A stretch of 64,000 nucleotides of DNA from Oikopleura dioica (taxonomy: Eukaryota; Chordata; Appendicularia; Copelata; Oikopleuridae), in contig OU015567.1 in the NCBI GenBank assembly GCA_907165135.1, positions 8,871,001-8,935,000 on the forward strand, written 5' to 3'. The position numbers and the translations under genes are program-made. Of this stretch, positions 41,019 through 54,000 are shown one piece after another (within the stretch, counting starts at the first letter, position 1; each line of letters opens with the position of its first letter). Below the pieces are notes generated by a model. That model had not been told where the DNA came from. It made no database searches and saw only the letters and a list, made by a program, of their open reading frames with translations.

Positions 41019-42963
41019 AGTCAGAATTCCAGTGGTAAGAAAAAGTACACGGAAAAGTTCAATAAAGTACTTTTTCTTTCGATTTTTTTACCACTGATAT
41101 TCATTTTATATCTCTTTTATGTACTTATTAATGCTTCAACGAGATGATTATGAGGGTCATGAAAGTTAGGGATGAGCCGATGTTCCGCCGACCAAAACAT
41201 AATAAATAATATCGGCAGTTACAAATTTTGGGGTCGCGCGTTGACGAGATAGTAAGTAAACTTAAATCGCACTAGAATAAAAGACAATTTCTCTCTCTTT
41301 GCTCATCACGTTTTTTTCTTGTGAAAGTGTCGTGGAAATCCGTTTTTCCAGTGGCGGGATCTTTTGCGGCCCTGGAGATTTTTAAGCGCCTTGGCTCAAG
41401 CGTTTTTTCTCACAGCTACTCAAATTTTAAAAGTCTTGATCTAATTATAATTTTAGACAGGATCTCACCTAGAAAAGAGGGGTATTTTGAGACGTTTGTT
41501 TTCGGATGAGTTGGAAGGTGTAAGTTCAAACGTGGCGCAAGGCAGCGAAAATGTATAAATTCAAGATCTTGGACTACTTTTGGGAAGTGCAATGAAACTG
41601 AAAAGTGACCGGAACTCAGCGTGACTTGAAATTGATTGGGTTTTGATTGACGTTACAGTTTTTGGGTCAGTACGTGTAGATGGGTTAAAAGTCTTAAACT
41701 AAATGTTCAACACCGTGTTTTTAAGATTGCTTTAAGATATTTTTGGATCCTAAAATTAGCCTCAAACACATTTGCGCGAAAATTTAGGTCAACCTTTTTT
41801 CCTTTTTTTAGTTTTTGGTTAACTTTTGTACAAATTTCTGGTCCAAAACGCCAACTCCAAATTTCCAATCCAATTACGAACGTCTCTGACCTTTTCGTTG
41901 CCATAATTCGCTACATAATACTTCGTTACAACTCACAACTCCTAAAATGTTTATCCAAAAGCAGCACTTTTGGATTCTTCTAATCGCCGAAATTCTAAGT
42001 ATTTTCGCGAGGTGATTTCTAAAGCTCTTGACCAGCCATAATATCAATTAAATCTTTTTTGGCATTTTTCATTGCTGGCTAATTTTAGGCTTCCTGTCTT
42101 TTGCGGTTTTGAGTTTTCGGAAGCGAGATTTCGCGATTTTTTGATTATTTGAAATTTTTACCTGTCGGTTTTCTTCATTTGCATTCTCTTTGTTGATTTC
42201 AGCTCTCAAGTACAAAAAGATCTAATACAAAAAATAGGGAGCTCCTCGTCAAAGGGATGAAAAACTACGCGCGGCAGAAAAACGCGGCGCGGCGCTCAGG
42301 TCGGACGGACTTTCCTCCTCGCGAGCGCCCCCTGAGCCTTCTCGATCCACACTCTTTCTTTTTCAGAAGATTCAGAATTAGTGGAAGTAATAATGCGCAC
42401 GTAACCCGCCACTCGCGCGAATGTAATCATAAGCCACACTTGCGGAGATAAAAATTAAAATAACTTGCCATTATTTTCATTTTTCACGTTTAACCCTCTA
42501 AAAATGGATCGTTAATACGTAGGGTAAATCCGTATTTTGGTGAAAACGAAGGCGTTTTTATTTGAAAGCGGAAGATTCTTTCATTTATAATGCAAACTTT
42601 TTAGAAATTGAAATTTTCAAAAATCTGACCACCTGATTTTTGCCCTGAACAAACATAGTGACACCCTTATTCGATCCTTCCGAAAATGGCTTTCGAATTT
42701 TGTGAGAATAAACCTTTTTTTATTTATTTCTTGAATCGCTTAAAAAGATCAGAAGCAAACCCTTTTAGAACCAATTTGTTGGTCCAACCAAAATTTCATA
42801 GTTAAGGCTTTGTCCAGCATAATTGCGTAATTATGGGAATAGAGGGTGCGTTGGCGGATGGCGATTTGCATAATGCAATCGTTCGGGAGCATTACTCGCC
42901 AATCCCGGCTTTGAACTTCGCGGAAAAACGTGAATTTAACCAGCTTATCCTTTCATCATTTAT
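41019..42963. other. 1.9 kb intergenic stretch
   Basis: AT-rich with no confident gene. One weak candidate is noted separately at 41947-42152. A GC-rich patch at 42265-42340 contains gcgctcagg and ccctgagc as an imperfect inverted repeat. No transposon ends with target duplications were found. Confidence 0.4.
41947..42152 (+). CDS. Possible 42-aa secreted peptide
   Basis: ATG 41947 opens MFIQKQHFWILLIAEILSIFA, a good signal-peptide-like stretch. A GT donor after 42011 and an AG before 42089 join in frame to LPVFCGFEFSEARFRDFLII and a stop at 42152. The 77-nt intron is longer than usual here. Such chains can occur by chance in AT-rich DNA. Confidence 0.2.
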
Positions 42964-43143
42964 TCAAGATTCCAAAAACGTCTGAAGCATCTTTCAAAAG
43001 CGCGAAATTCAAGGCAGAACCTGGCTTACTTCCGGCTTGGCGAACAAAATGACGTTAGGCATGCTTCTGAACAGGACGATTTCGCGAGTTGGGACTTCTC
43101 CGAATCTCTTGTAAATTAAGTCCCATCTGGATTTTGTCGACAT
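42964..43143 (-). CDS. Small protein, 46 aa, unknown
   Basis: Exons 43143-43030 and 42990-42964 are joined across a 39-nt GT-AG intron (GAA/gtaagc ... ttgaaag). The product starts MSTKSRWDLIYKRFGEVPTR and ends MLQTFLES. The TGA is followed immediately by ATAAATG, giving an AATAAA overlapping the stop. It is basic and aromatic-rich without a clear membrane span, in the size range of small mitochondrial or respiratory-chain accessory proteins, but no family is assigned. Strong splice sites, exact frame and the polyadenylation signal argue for a real gene. Confidence 0.5.
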
Positions 43144-43281
43144 TTAATCCTACGTGCGATTTTATCTAATCCCTTGTGAAACGTGTGAATGAAATTTAAA
43201 GCCCGGTCATTCCATCCGCGGATAACTTAAAAAAGTGCATGCCACTGCTGGAATTTCTCACATGTATATTCATCACTATAC

Positions 43282-44905
43282 TCAGACAGAACTGCAGAAA
43301 TCAGAGTTTGTTTTAAATACGATGGGCGCGCTGTACCATGTCGAAGTAGAAAACGAATGAATAAGTTCCGAGCTGGTAACGACGCTTCCATTCCAAGAAA
43401 GTTTTTCTACTGTTCCGACTTCTGAATCTTTGAAACCGCTGATGGCGAATATTGAGGCGCTTGCTCTGGTCAACAAGTAATTGTTTAAAAAAATATGAAT
43501 CTCTTTTTGACCATTTACCCAAATGACAAAGCACGACTGCCTTCATCCAGACGATATTGAAGAGAACCAACTGTTGTCCAAGCATCATTTCTAAGCAAAT
43601 CGATGCGTTGAAGCTCATTTCCGTCTGAATTTATTCCTCCAAGAACGAGAACTCCATTCTCGACCTCCATACATGTATGACTTCGGCGAGCACTAATTTT
43701 TTGATAAACAGATTTTTTTGCTATTGAAATGAATTACATTGGATGTTGATAAGCAGTGTTAGTCCAGGTTAGATCGCTATCGAGTTGTTCAACTATCTTG
43801 TTTGTTATAGATTTTGAAGTTTGACTTCCACCGACTACCAGCGGCAAATTTTTGTATTTGATAAGACATGATCCTTTTCAGGAGTTCTTTCTTTTTAATA
43901 TTTTACAATTGAAGAATGTATGAACCCTTTATTTTATGATTGGCGTTTGTCATCGCGCTGAAGGTCGAAACAGAAGCACCGTCGAAAAACTCGCAAGTCT
44001 TGGTGTCATCAGAGAAACAGACTAAGACCCCAGCATCGCCCTTATGAACAATTCCCGATGATTTGTTATCCGCTGCAAGGGTGAGTCGAATTGACAACTC
44101 GGAGAATTCGCAGCAGCTTAATTTCGCAATCTCTTTTTTATGAAGTGGTTTTACTAAAAAAATACTTACCTTATAATAATCCAATGTTCCGCCAAAGACG
44201 TAGCTTTCATCTTTCCATACAATATGGAAAACTTTTTCAAAATAATAATCGGTCGGAGCTGAAATACTTTGAGTTGTTTTTGTCGACCCATCAGTCGAGA
44301 GAACATAATTTAGCCTTGTGGTTGCATCTTTATCAGCAAGAATAAATATTGAGTTTCGCTCCTTCATTTCCGTCGAACATTCAAGCTTGAGGGAGTCAAC
44401 TTGGTTTGCTCGTGTCGTAACGCGCATTGTTTCGAATTTCCTGTTTCGGCAGACACTTGCAGTCCTAAATATGCATTTAAAGTTGTCCAAAAATAATCGA
44501 TCAGTACCTTAAACTTAAGCCTACAGCAGTTACGGCTTTGTTATCAATTATCGTAAAATTATGTCTCTGAATAAGGAGGTTACAACTGTTGATGTAGACA
44601 TCGTAATCTTTCATCGTTATAGCGGCTTCAAATGTCATCATCTCCCCCAATTTGTCTCCCCCAGATATTGACAGTGTAATATTAGCTTGCATGTCTGGAG
44701 TTTTCCCGCTACTGGTCTTCATCGCCAATAATTTTACTTCCTTCTCAAAGCTCGCAGTGATGTTTTCAGCCGCGGCTTCTGTACAAGTAAGCTCTTGAGC
44801 CGATGTAAGGTGAACAATATCTCCATTTATGTCAATCAGGTGGACGACAAACGCTTGAGTTCCATCAAAACAGCTACTGTAAGATATTGTAGTCGTTCTT
44901 TGAAG
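43282..44905 (-). CDS. Kelch/beta-propeller-like protein with Cys-rich N-terminal region
   Basis: Exons found: 44905-44508, 44464-44170, 44130-43926, 43873-about 43746, about 43691-43519 and 43465-43282; introns are GT-AG. The first region (SSCFDGTQAFVVHLIDING, DKLGEMMTFEAAI, YDVYINSCNL) has spaced Cys and beta-strands somewhat like the C-terminal half of a ZP domain. From SIFILADKDATTRLNYV onward, kelch-type blades appear: ESYVFGGTLDYYK, LPLVVGGSQTSK, ARRSHTCMEVENGVLVLGG, SIFAISGFKDSEVGTVEKLSW. Extracellular location is likely from the Cys content, but no start codon or signal peptide could be assigned, so the 5' end is incomplete. It begins within about 150 bp of the giant gene's stop on the same strand. 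Confidence 0.6.
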
Positions 44906-45060
44906 CTGACATTTTTACGATGTCTAATGATCCTATGAAGACCTGCATAAATAAATTTCGTCTGACACTAGGTCTCTTCCTGACGGTAATAAACCTCTCG
45001 AAAGTAAAATTGTTGAACAATGAAGTGTGTATTTACAAAGAACATGTGTGAGTATTTTTC

Positions 45061-48000
45061 AGTTTAAACTTTCTCATGAATTCCTTCGATCATCTTGATC
45101 TTCTCTTGAATCAAAATTTCCAATTCCTCAGCGAGTTGTTTTTCTCCAGCTTTTGAAGCAAGAGCTTTTCCTTTTCGAAGCTGCTCTAGTTCGAGATTGG
45201 TTTCTCCTTCGAGTTCAATTAGATGATCACGGTGACGAGATTTGGTTGCTTTTGTCGGCTGACCATTTTGCATAATTGCCCTATAAAAATTGAATTCAAA
45301 GTGAAAAATAAGAAAAGTTTACCTTGACGGTTGTTCAGCGACAGCAAGCTCTTTCTTTCGATCGTATCTTAGATTGACAATTCCATCCTTGATCGGCTGG
45401 TAGCCCAAAGCAGGACCATAGACTCGTGATTCAAGAAGATCGTGATCCGCGGCGGCACGTGGATGATTCATGGATGTCGTCTTGGCAGATAGATGCAGCA
45501 AGATTCGGATAGTTTCAAAGAAAGCGGAAAGGAAACCGAGGTCGGAATCGTTGGTAAACTCGTTCACTTTCAAGTGCGCGGCAAAATGCGCGATGAGAAG
45601 AGCAAGTTGGCCTGGTTCTCTCATTCTTGAAACGTGGATGTATCCGAGGTTGGCTCTAGAATCGAAGAAATAGGAGTTTCTGAAGACATTATGACTGTAG
45701 TTCGTATGTGGTAGCGTTTCAGCGATCAGAAGCGTCGGAATCTGAGCGTTGACACGGGAGCAAAGTTCGTCCATAAGTCTCGTTGCCATTACGAAATTGG
45801 GCTTGAGCTCTTCAGGGCACTTTTCAATGACGGTCAATTCTCCATTTGTTGGATTTTCGATGTCGAAGACGTCGATAAACGGCATTCCAATAGATCCTTT
45901 CACCGGTTTATTTGCATCAAGCGTCATTTGCTCGGCAATTCGCTTTTCAAACTCTTCAATGCTCTTCATTACAGGCAATTCTTTCAAAATCGCGAGAGGA
46001 TTCGCTGCGTACTCGCTGACGTCAAGATGTAGAACTTGCTCACGAAGCTCTTCTTCTGTAGGAAGAGAAAAGTCAAGTTGGTTGAGATCGGATAACTCGG
46101 CTTCAAGCTGTGCTTTCTGGGCATTTTTGACTTGTCGAGCTCGGAGACGCTCTTCGATTTGTTTTCGATGAGCAGCGTGTCTGTTGGCGTACTTGGCGTT
46201 TAGAATGTCTTTTTGAGCATTGAGATCGGCCATAAGCTGATCAACGTCTTCGTCTGAAGCTGCTAAATTATCAGGTTAATAAAAATTTAAAATAAACAGT
46301 ATGAAAACTACCTTCTCGGATCTTTGATTGAGTTTTCTGCTCAAGTCGTTTTTCCTCCATCGCTTTTCGTTTTTCTAATTTTGCGCGTTCCGCAGCAGCT
46401 TCTTCTTGCGCCTTTTTCGCCATTTCTTCGTCCTTTCTGCGCTGCTCCGCCTCAAGCTGTTCGAGCCGTCTGAGCTTTTCTTTCTTCTGCCGTTCGATCT
46501 CAAGAGCCATTGCCTTTGCTGCTTCCTCTCTTGAGGCTTTTTCCATTTCAGCTTTTTGCTGCGCTTTGCGTTCTGCGTCAAGTTTCATTGCATACTCAGG
46601 TGATAGTTTTTCTAGCGCATCTTGGACCTCCTTCATTTGCCGTTCTTTCAACTCATTTTTGCGTCGAATCAGCTCAAGTTGATCTTCTGGTGTCATTTTG
46701 GCTGCTTTTGCAAGAAGCCGTTCAGTTTCAGCGTCGAATTTAGCCAGTTCTTCAGGATCGGTTATGTTTTCGCGAAGTTTCATGCGCTCTTCTCTGATCT
46801 TGTTCTGTTTCTCAAGTTTTGCCATTTCTTGGTCTCTGAAAAATGCCTGTTCTAAATCCTCCATTTCTCGTGCGTGTCGTTTTGCCATTATACGATAAAC
46901 TTCTGCTGGATCTGCTGCACCGCCGGCAATGTTCGCAAACTCTTCATTTTCTCGAGCAAGATCTTCTTCGCGTTTTTTCTTTGCGGCAGCTTCAGCGGCT
47001 CGTTTCGCAGCTTTCAGCGCAGCGAGGTCTTTCATTCGTTTTCGGAGAGCTTCCCGCTCTTGTTGTTTTTTGAGAGCTTCAGCGTCGTATTGGTCTTGAG
47101 CTTTTCTGAGGTGTTCTTGCATCAATCGCTCTGCATCAGAAGGATCGAGGTTTTCCTCTTCAGCTTGTCTTTTAGCTTCTTCTTCTGCCGATTTCAGCAT
47201 ATTTTCCTTCAGTTCATCATTCATTTCAGAGTCTTCCTGCTTTTCATCTGATTCAGATGCATCGTCAGACTGATGAATATCATCAAGGATTTTATCCGCT
47301 TCGGAAATACTCATTCCACGCTCAACCAGACCTCGTCTTTGCGCCAGCCTATCTCGGAGACGATCTTTTTGTCTCTGTCTTGCAGCATCAGCATTTTCTC
47401 GAGCTCTTCGCCTAGCTTCTTCAAGTTCTCGAATGAGCCTATCTTTTTCAGCTTGCGAGAGGTCGTCGTTGTCTTCAATTGCCTGTTGCATTTGCTTGAA
47501 CATTTCAATTTCCGCGATGTTTTGAGCCAGGTCGTTGATTTCCGACTGATGAATGTCAATTGAGTCCGTAGCGAGCTCAATTTCTGAAGCTTCAAGGTTC
47601 GCACTTGCCATAAGATCGGAGAACATGTCGTCAAGATCGTCTTCTTTGAGACCTGCTTGCTGGAAGAATGGCGCAATTTCTCGGCGGAAAATGTCTTCCC
47701 AGAGACTGTCGTCGATCTTTGACAAATGTTCGATTTTGTCTCGCGACATTTCATGGATCGCTTTGTGCCGTGCGGCCATTTCGTCGACGTAATCGTCCAC
47801 TTCCTGCTCAGTTAAAAGATTCGACAGACCAGCCTTGTCCAGCTCGCTTCGATGATCATTTTCGAATTTCCTTACCTTGAGTTTTCCTTCCCGTTTAGCC
47901 TCATCAACAATTCTAGCGGCTGCGATTGCTTTTGCTCTTTCGTTTTCCGCAATGATTCGTTTTGCTTGATCGTTGAACTGTCTGAAGCTTTCTTTGCGTG

Positions 48001-51000
48001 CATGTTGATCCGAGGGAATAGTGGACAAAACTTCTCTTCGTAGCTGTTCTAGCTCATCGCTCGCTTTTTTGTCGTACATTTCGTATGCTTCGTCCAATTT
48101 TTTGCCGTATTCCGCGTCAAGCATGTGTTTGAGAGCGTATTTGTTCTGTTCGACCATTTGGAAGATATCATCAGATGAAGATCCTTCTAGGTTCTTACTA
48201 CCTCCTTCAACAGCGATCTTGTCAGTATGGAACAAGCCATATTTACTGTTAGGTTCGAGAATCGTCACCATTTCTTTCAGCTTTTCAAGGAACTTTTCTC
48301 CGCGATCATCTCGTTTCTTTCGAAGACGGATATTCATATCGGCATTGATGACTGAAGAAGACTCGTAGATTGTTCCGCGAACAAGATCTTTGGCGATATT
48401 TGCGTTGACCTTTGCCATATCTTCGATGTATCCAAGAAGATTCAGCTGAAGAAGAACGTAGTGCAATTTGATATCAATTTGCTCGACAAATTCAGAGAAA
48501 ACTCGAGCTTGGGCAAGTTCGTGTCTCCGTTCAAGCATAGCTAGTTGATTCATATCTTCAGTTCCAACAATATCAGCAAGGCGGTCTTGATAATTTTGCT
48601 CTTCATCTTCAACTTTTTCGATGTAGTTGTAAAGTTTTCTATCAAGTCGATCGAGAGCGCTAGTTGCGTCTTCCAAGATTTTCTTTTCTATTTGATCGGA
48701 ATCGGTCAAAACGCTTACGACATTGCTTGAAACGGAGTTCTCAAGCTGCATAATTTTATTCTTTCTGCGTTTTTCTTCAATTTCGAGTAGTCTTCTGAGA
48801 TCTTTCGCTGTCTCCCTTATTTGCTGAGAGTAGTACTTAATGTCATCTTTGTCCAGTTTGAGGTTGACTAGATCATTTCTTATCGGAGTATTCTTATCAG
48901 CCAAGTCGACAGCAGTCTTGTCAGCAATGAGCTTTACTTTTTTGATGAAATTCATTCTGGCGCCGTATTCAAGTTCGAAGGCGTTAACGTAATTCGGAGT
49001 GTGTCTCGGTAAGAAAGGCCCAACTTGGATGACTTCCTCAACCACCTTCAACTTGTTGGACCATTTCAAACCAGTAACGTAGCCTGATTGTCCAGACTTG
49101 TTCTTAGTCTCTGTTCCAATAGTTACTGGCTCGCCAGATTTAGAAAGATAAAGAGGAATATCTTTCTCGTTTTCGTAATCGTAATGAATATTAAGAATCG
49201 GACAATCATTGACCTTCCAGCCGTGAATAACAGGAAGAAGCTTTCCGGTGTCCTTAAATTCCATGTATCCGATAACTCCGCCGAATCTTCCCAAATTCGT
49301 AAAATTACGCCATTGAGAATCAAGCAGAGATAATTTGGTCTGGGCATATTCCATTTGGCTTTGAACTGCAGAATTGATTCTATCAATAAGACTCTTGATT
49401 TCGCCAAGACTTGGATCTTCTTTTTCAAGCTCGTCGAGAAGAAGCTCAAATAAATGAATTTTTCTTTCGGCGACGAAATCCTGGTGATCTTTGGTTTCGA
49501 ACAGATAGAGTTGTCGCTGATCATCTTGATGATCTGTCATTCCGTACGGCTCTTGTGGAACAAGAAGGCCAGTGACAGCAGATGTTGTAGATTTGCCGAC
49601 AGGAACGCAGCTTTTATCGACAATTTTCGCGGCCATGATTGGGACAGTAAGACCAGTAGTACTGTCGATTACACTCTTCCAAAGTCGGAAATTTGCTGGA
49701 CTCTGAACTTTGACAGTCTGAAGAGCTTGATCGGAAGAATCGAAGGGTATCAACAGGCAGTTCGAAACATCTGCAGTGATTTCGTCGAAAACAAGAAGTC
49801 TGAGGCGCCCTGGATCGAGAAGAACATTTCCACGAATAGGGAAAATTCTGCCAGTAGCTGGTGAGATGCAGTGATTTTCCGTTATTGTGATAATAGCGTC
49901 TGTTTTGAGGCATTTTGCGCTCGATCCCGTGGCTGGAATAAGAAGTCCAGTCGATGCATCTTGAGAGATAAGATCAGACCTGAGCAGTTTTCCATCAGAA
50001 CCGAAAAGTTCTTCGCGACTGTATGTTTCTTCGTTATTTCCACCTTTCATTAATTTGAAATCGGATGTAAGCAAATCGCGCTGCTGGGACTCAATTTGAC
50101 CACGCATTTTCGAAGATATCTCGTCTTTTCTGTTCTCAGAAGTTGATGCCATGAGCTCAGTAGCGAGTGCCATGAAATTTGCATCAAATTCAGCGTCAGC
50201 TTTCAGTTTCTTACGCTCTGCTGTTGAAAGCGCCTTGAGTTGAGCAGCATTCGTTTCACCGATTGCTTTTCTGCGGGCAATTTCTCGCATAATCTCAGAC
50301 TCAGTTCTTGAAAATTCGTCGAGATCATCTTGACTTATGCCCTGGTTGTCATTATTCTTCATCTTGTTAAGTCGATTCTTCCAGATTCTCTTGAGAGACT
50401 CTGTTTCTGCTTCAGTCTGAGCATATGCAAGGTCAGCATTGGCAGCCTGGTCATCAAGTTCGATCTTTGCACGGTGCACTTCAGTGTCAATTAGACTGAA
50501 AACATTGTCAGCACGGAAGTCCTCGACCTTCTTTTGCTCTTTGTAATCAAAGAGTTCGTCTTCTGGAAGCTCATCTTCTTTTACAACTCCGATTTTTGCA
50601 GAAGGATGAAGTTTGTGTTCCATCTTTGTGTCAGCCTGGCGGCTGTGGTAGCCAAAGAGGTTCATTCCAAGATTGAAACGATGGTACCAAGTATCGGTGT
50701 AAACAGTTTGGTACCAACCATATCTGTCGGTAAGCCAATAAATAAATAGGCAGAGGAGAATAATGAAGAGAAGAAGACCGATGAAAGAGAAAATAAATAT
50801 CCAATCGGGTTCGAGTAACAATTGCTGATTCTGCTCAACATTCGCTTGGTTCAATGATCTTGGACTCGCAGAAAAGAATGGGCCTGTGCTAAAGCATGTG
50901 CCTTCCTCTTCCATAACTTGGATGTAAATATGACGGGCAGCGTCATTCTTACCAAGGCGAATAGAGAAAACACCGGGGCTTCTGAACTGATAAAAGAAAG

Positions 51001-54000
51001 GAGTCGGCTCTGTAACGGACTGTAAATCTTCTTCGAGCTGCAAGAATGCGCCATTGTCGAAGTCTCCTTCATTGAAGAGGATAGAATCATCATAAACAGG
51101 GAAGTTGTTTTGATCAACCATGAACATGACAACTTGATTTAGCTCGAAACAAACGACTGGTTGTTCAATAATTGATGCTCCAAGTCCTTCTCGGGGGGAA
51201 ATTTGATCAGCTTGTCTTCGTTTTCGTCGAGATGAAATGAGTAAATCAACAAGTTCAGAAGGATCAGGGTTGTATAAACCTAAGAACTGCTCATTCTCCA
51301 TCGAAACGATAAAAATTGACTGATCTAATTCTTCACTGTTTTCGCATACGACAGATTCGATATTCAGACCACCGATATCTGTTTCGATTCCGTCGATAAC
51401 AAATGTCGGTTCATCTCCATCAAGCGGATCTGGACACTTGAACTTGAAAATTTCTTCATTTGCTCTTCTGCAGTTGATATCACAGGTTTCGTCGAGAGGA
51501 CTAACTTTGCATTCACAGATTCCAAGCTGAGTATTGACACCGACAAAGGTACCCTCTGGACACCCGGAATTTCGGCAGTCTTCTTCAAGCGCATCTTCTG
51601 TTAGGCATTGACCGTTTGACTTTCGGAACTGATCGGAAGCGCAGATTTCATAAATTACTCGTCGACAATCACCTTCCTCGCCATCTTCTTCGGAAGCTTT
51701 ATAACCTGTTCGACATGGGCATTTTCCACTTGATGGTTGGAACACGCGGTTTTTGCCATAGCACTGACATTTGTTCATTCCTTCTTGTTTTTGTTCAGCA
51801 AGGTCGCCACAAGGAGAACATTCAAAGGATCTTTCATAATTTGAAAACGTATTTACAGGGCAAAGCTCGCAAACTTCTTCAAATTCTAAGCCGAGATTGT
51901 CAGTCTCATTCAGATTGTAATATGTTCCTTGAGGACAAGGTATCGGCTCGAGAGCTGCTTCTGGACAAAAGTAGCCATCAGGACACTTGATAGTGTTCGT
52001 GTTATTCGCGATCGTTACGTTCCATAAGTCAGTAATTGCTGGTGAGAAACAAAGAACACCACTTCGGCATGGTAAACAAGACTCTGTTACGCGAGTGTCT
52101 AGCTCCCTGTAATAACCGGGTGGGCAAGCTTGGCAAGTATCATCTTCCGATTCTCTCTTTGACTCTTCAAGCTCAAAGTATCCGGAAGAACATCGGCAAG
52201 GCGAAGTGTTATTTGCAGAAATACCGAGATCTTCGCCTGTAAATTCATCATAACCACATTGTCCGTCTTCTGGACAATATGTTCCGGGAGGACAAGTTGT
52301 TGGGAACGCTGAACCTTCCGGGCAGTAATAGCCAGCTGGGCACTTTTCGATCTTGTTTGTTCGGTCACAGAAGTATCCTTCTGGACAAAGTGCTGGTTCG
52401 GTAGAATTTAAATCTGCCACAGTTTCAGTTTCAACGCAATAAGAGCCTTCTGGGCATCCGAGCTGATAGTCCATTGCTTCATCGGGACAGAAATATCCAG
52501 GAGGACAAGGAGTGCACTCCAATATATCTTTCGAAGCTGTCTTCGCGAGGAAAAATCCTGGTAAACATGGTTCTTGAAAGTCCATGCTATCTGATCCTGT
52601 CTCATTAATGAAATAACCGGCTTGTGCTGGGAATCGCTCGGGCTCAGTCATTCCTTCATGGGGACAGGTGTGACCGACTGGACAAGGCTTACATGCACCA
52701 GCTTCAGATTTTCCTGATGTTTCGTCATTGTATGTACCTTCTGGGCAAGGAAAGAATTTTCCGTCTTCGCACCAGCCTCCTTTTCCACACTCAGCTACTG
52801 TTTTGGCGCTTTCAGGACAATATTCACCATCCAGACAAGGTTTGCAATCAGCGTCACTTGGCTGACCGGTACCTTTGATGAATTCTCCGTCATCACAGAT
52901 TTGAGTTTCGTTTGTGCCCTCAGGACAGTAGTACCCATCTGGGCAGATCTTGTCGGGATTGTCTTGATTTGGAGTTGACGAACCCCCGTAGCACATCGTT
53001 CCGCCATAACAATCTCCTTCGATAAAACCGTTGTTACAGTACTTTCCTGCTGGACAAGGCTTACAATCGCTCTGACGACCCATATTATTTGATTCATCAT
53101 TGTATGTTCCTGGCTCACAAAAGGACGAGAATGACGAAGAACTGCAGAATTTACCAAGAGGACACTGCTCGGGGAAAGCAGTTCCGGCCACGTCGGCCAT
53201 CGAACCCTGTGGATTTGGAAGACAGTCTCCTTGGCCGGCAGCTGATTGATATCGAGTTTCTCGGCATTCTTGGTGTCTTCCAGCTTGGCAGGAGCTACCT
53301 GGGCGACAGATAAAGTTCATTGGATCTGGAACTGTAATGAGTGTATCATCAGTTACATTTTGTGGGTCGCAATAGAAGCCATCTTTGCATTTAAAGCTGT
53401 TCAGTGGATATTCCAACGAGTTCATCGATTTATACGGACAGTAGTTGCCAGCAGGGCAAGGATCACACGAATCCGCAGATTCAAGCAATTTTGCCTGACC
53501 ATGACGGCCAGGAGCACACGGTTTCGGAAGAACAGTTCCGGCTTCGCAATAATATCCCCTCGGGCACTCGCCATTGCCGTTTTGGTCAAATGATGGTTTT
53601 CCTGATGAAGCACCGCGCCTGCAGAAGTAACCAGCCTCACAAATATCTATGTGATTCTCACCCTCGCAGAAGTGACCCGCTGGACACTGTTTACATTGAC
53701 TCGACTCATAAAGACCAGTGACATTAGAATAAAATCCAGGAGAGCATGGGATTGGGTTTTCAAGTCTAGCAGGACAATAATGACCGACTGGACAAACTTC
53801 TGGCTCGTGTGTTCCAAGTTCTTGGCAAAAATAACCTCTTGGACATGGCTTGCAGTCAGATTGAGCATATTGATCTTGGTAATATCCACGAGCGCAGATG
53901 TCAAGCTGCTGTGCTGCTGATCGTTGATGACATCGGAATCCTTTCGGACATGGGAATCCAGTGTATCCAAGGTCGTATGCTTTGTCGATACAAGCTTGTC

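Noticed and set aside
42257-42451. GC-rich ORF with an imperfect gcgctcagg/ccctgagc inverted repeat as a possible MITE
   Set aside because: Repeat too short and imperfect; no target duplication found.
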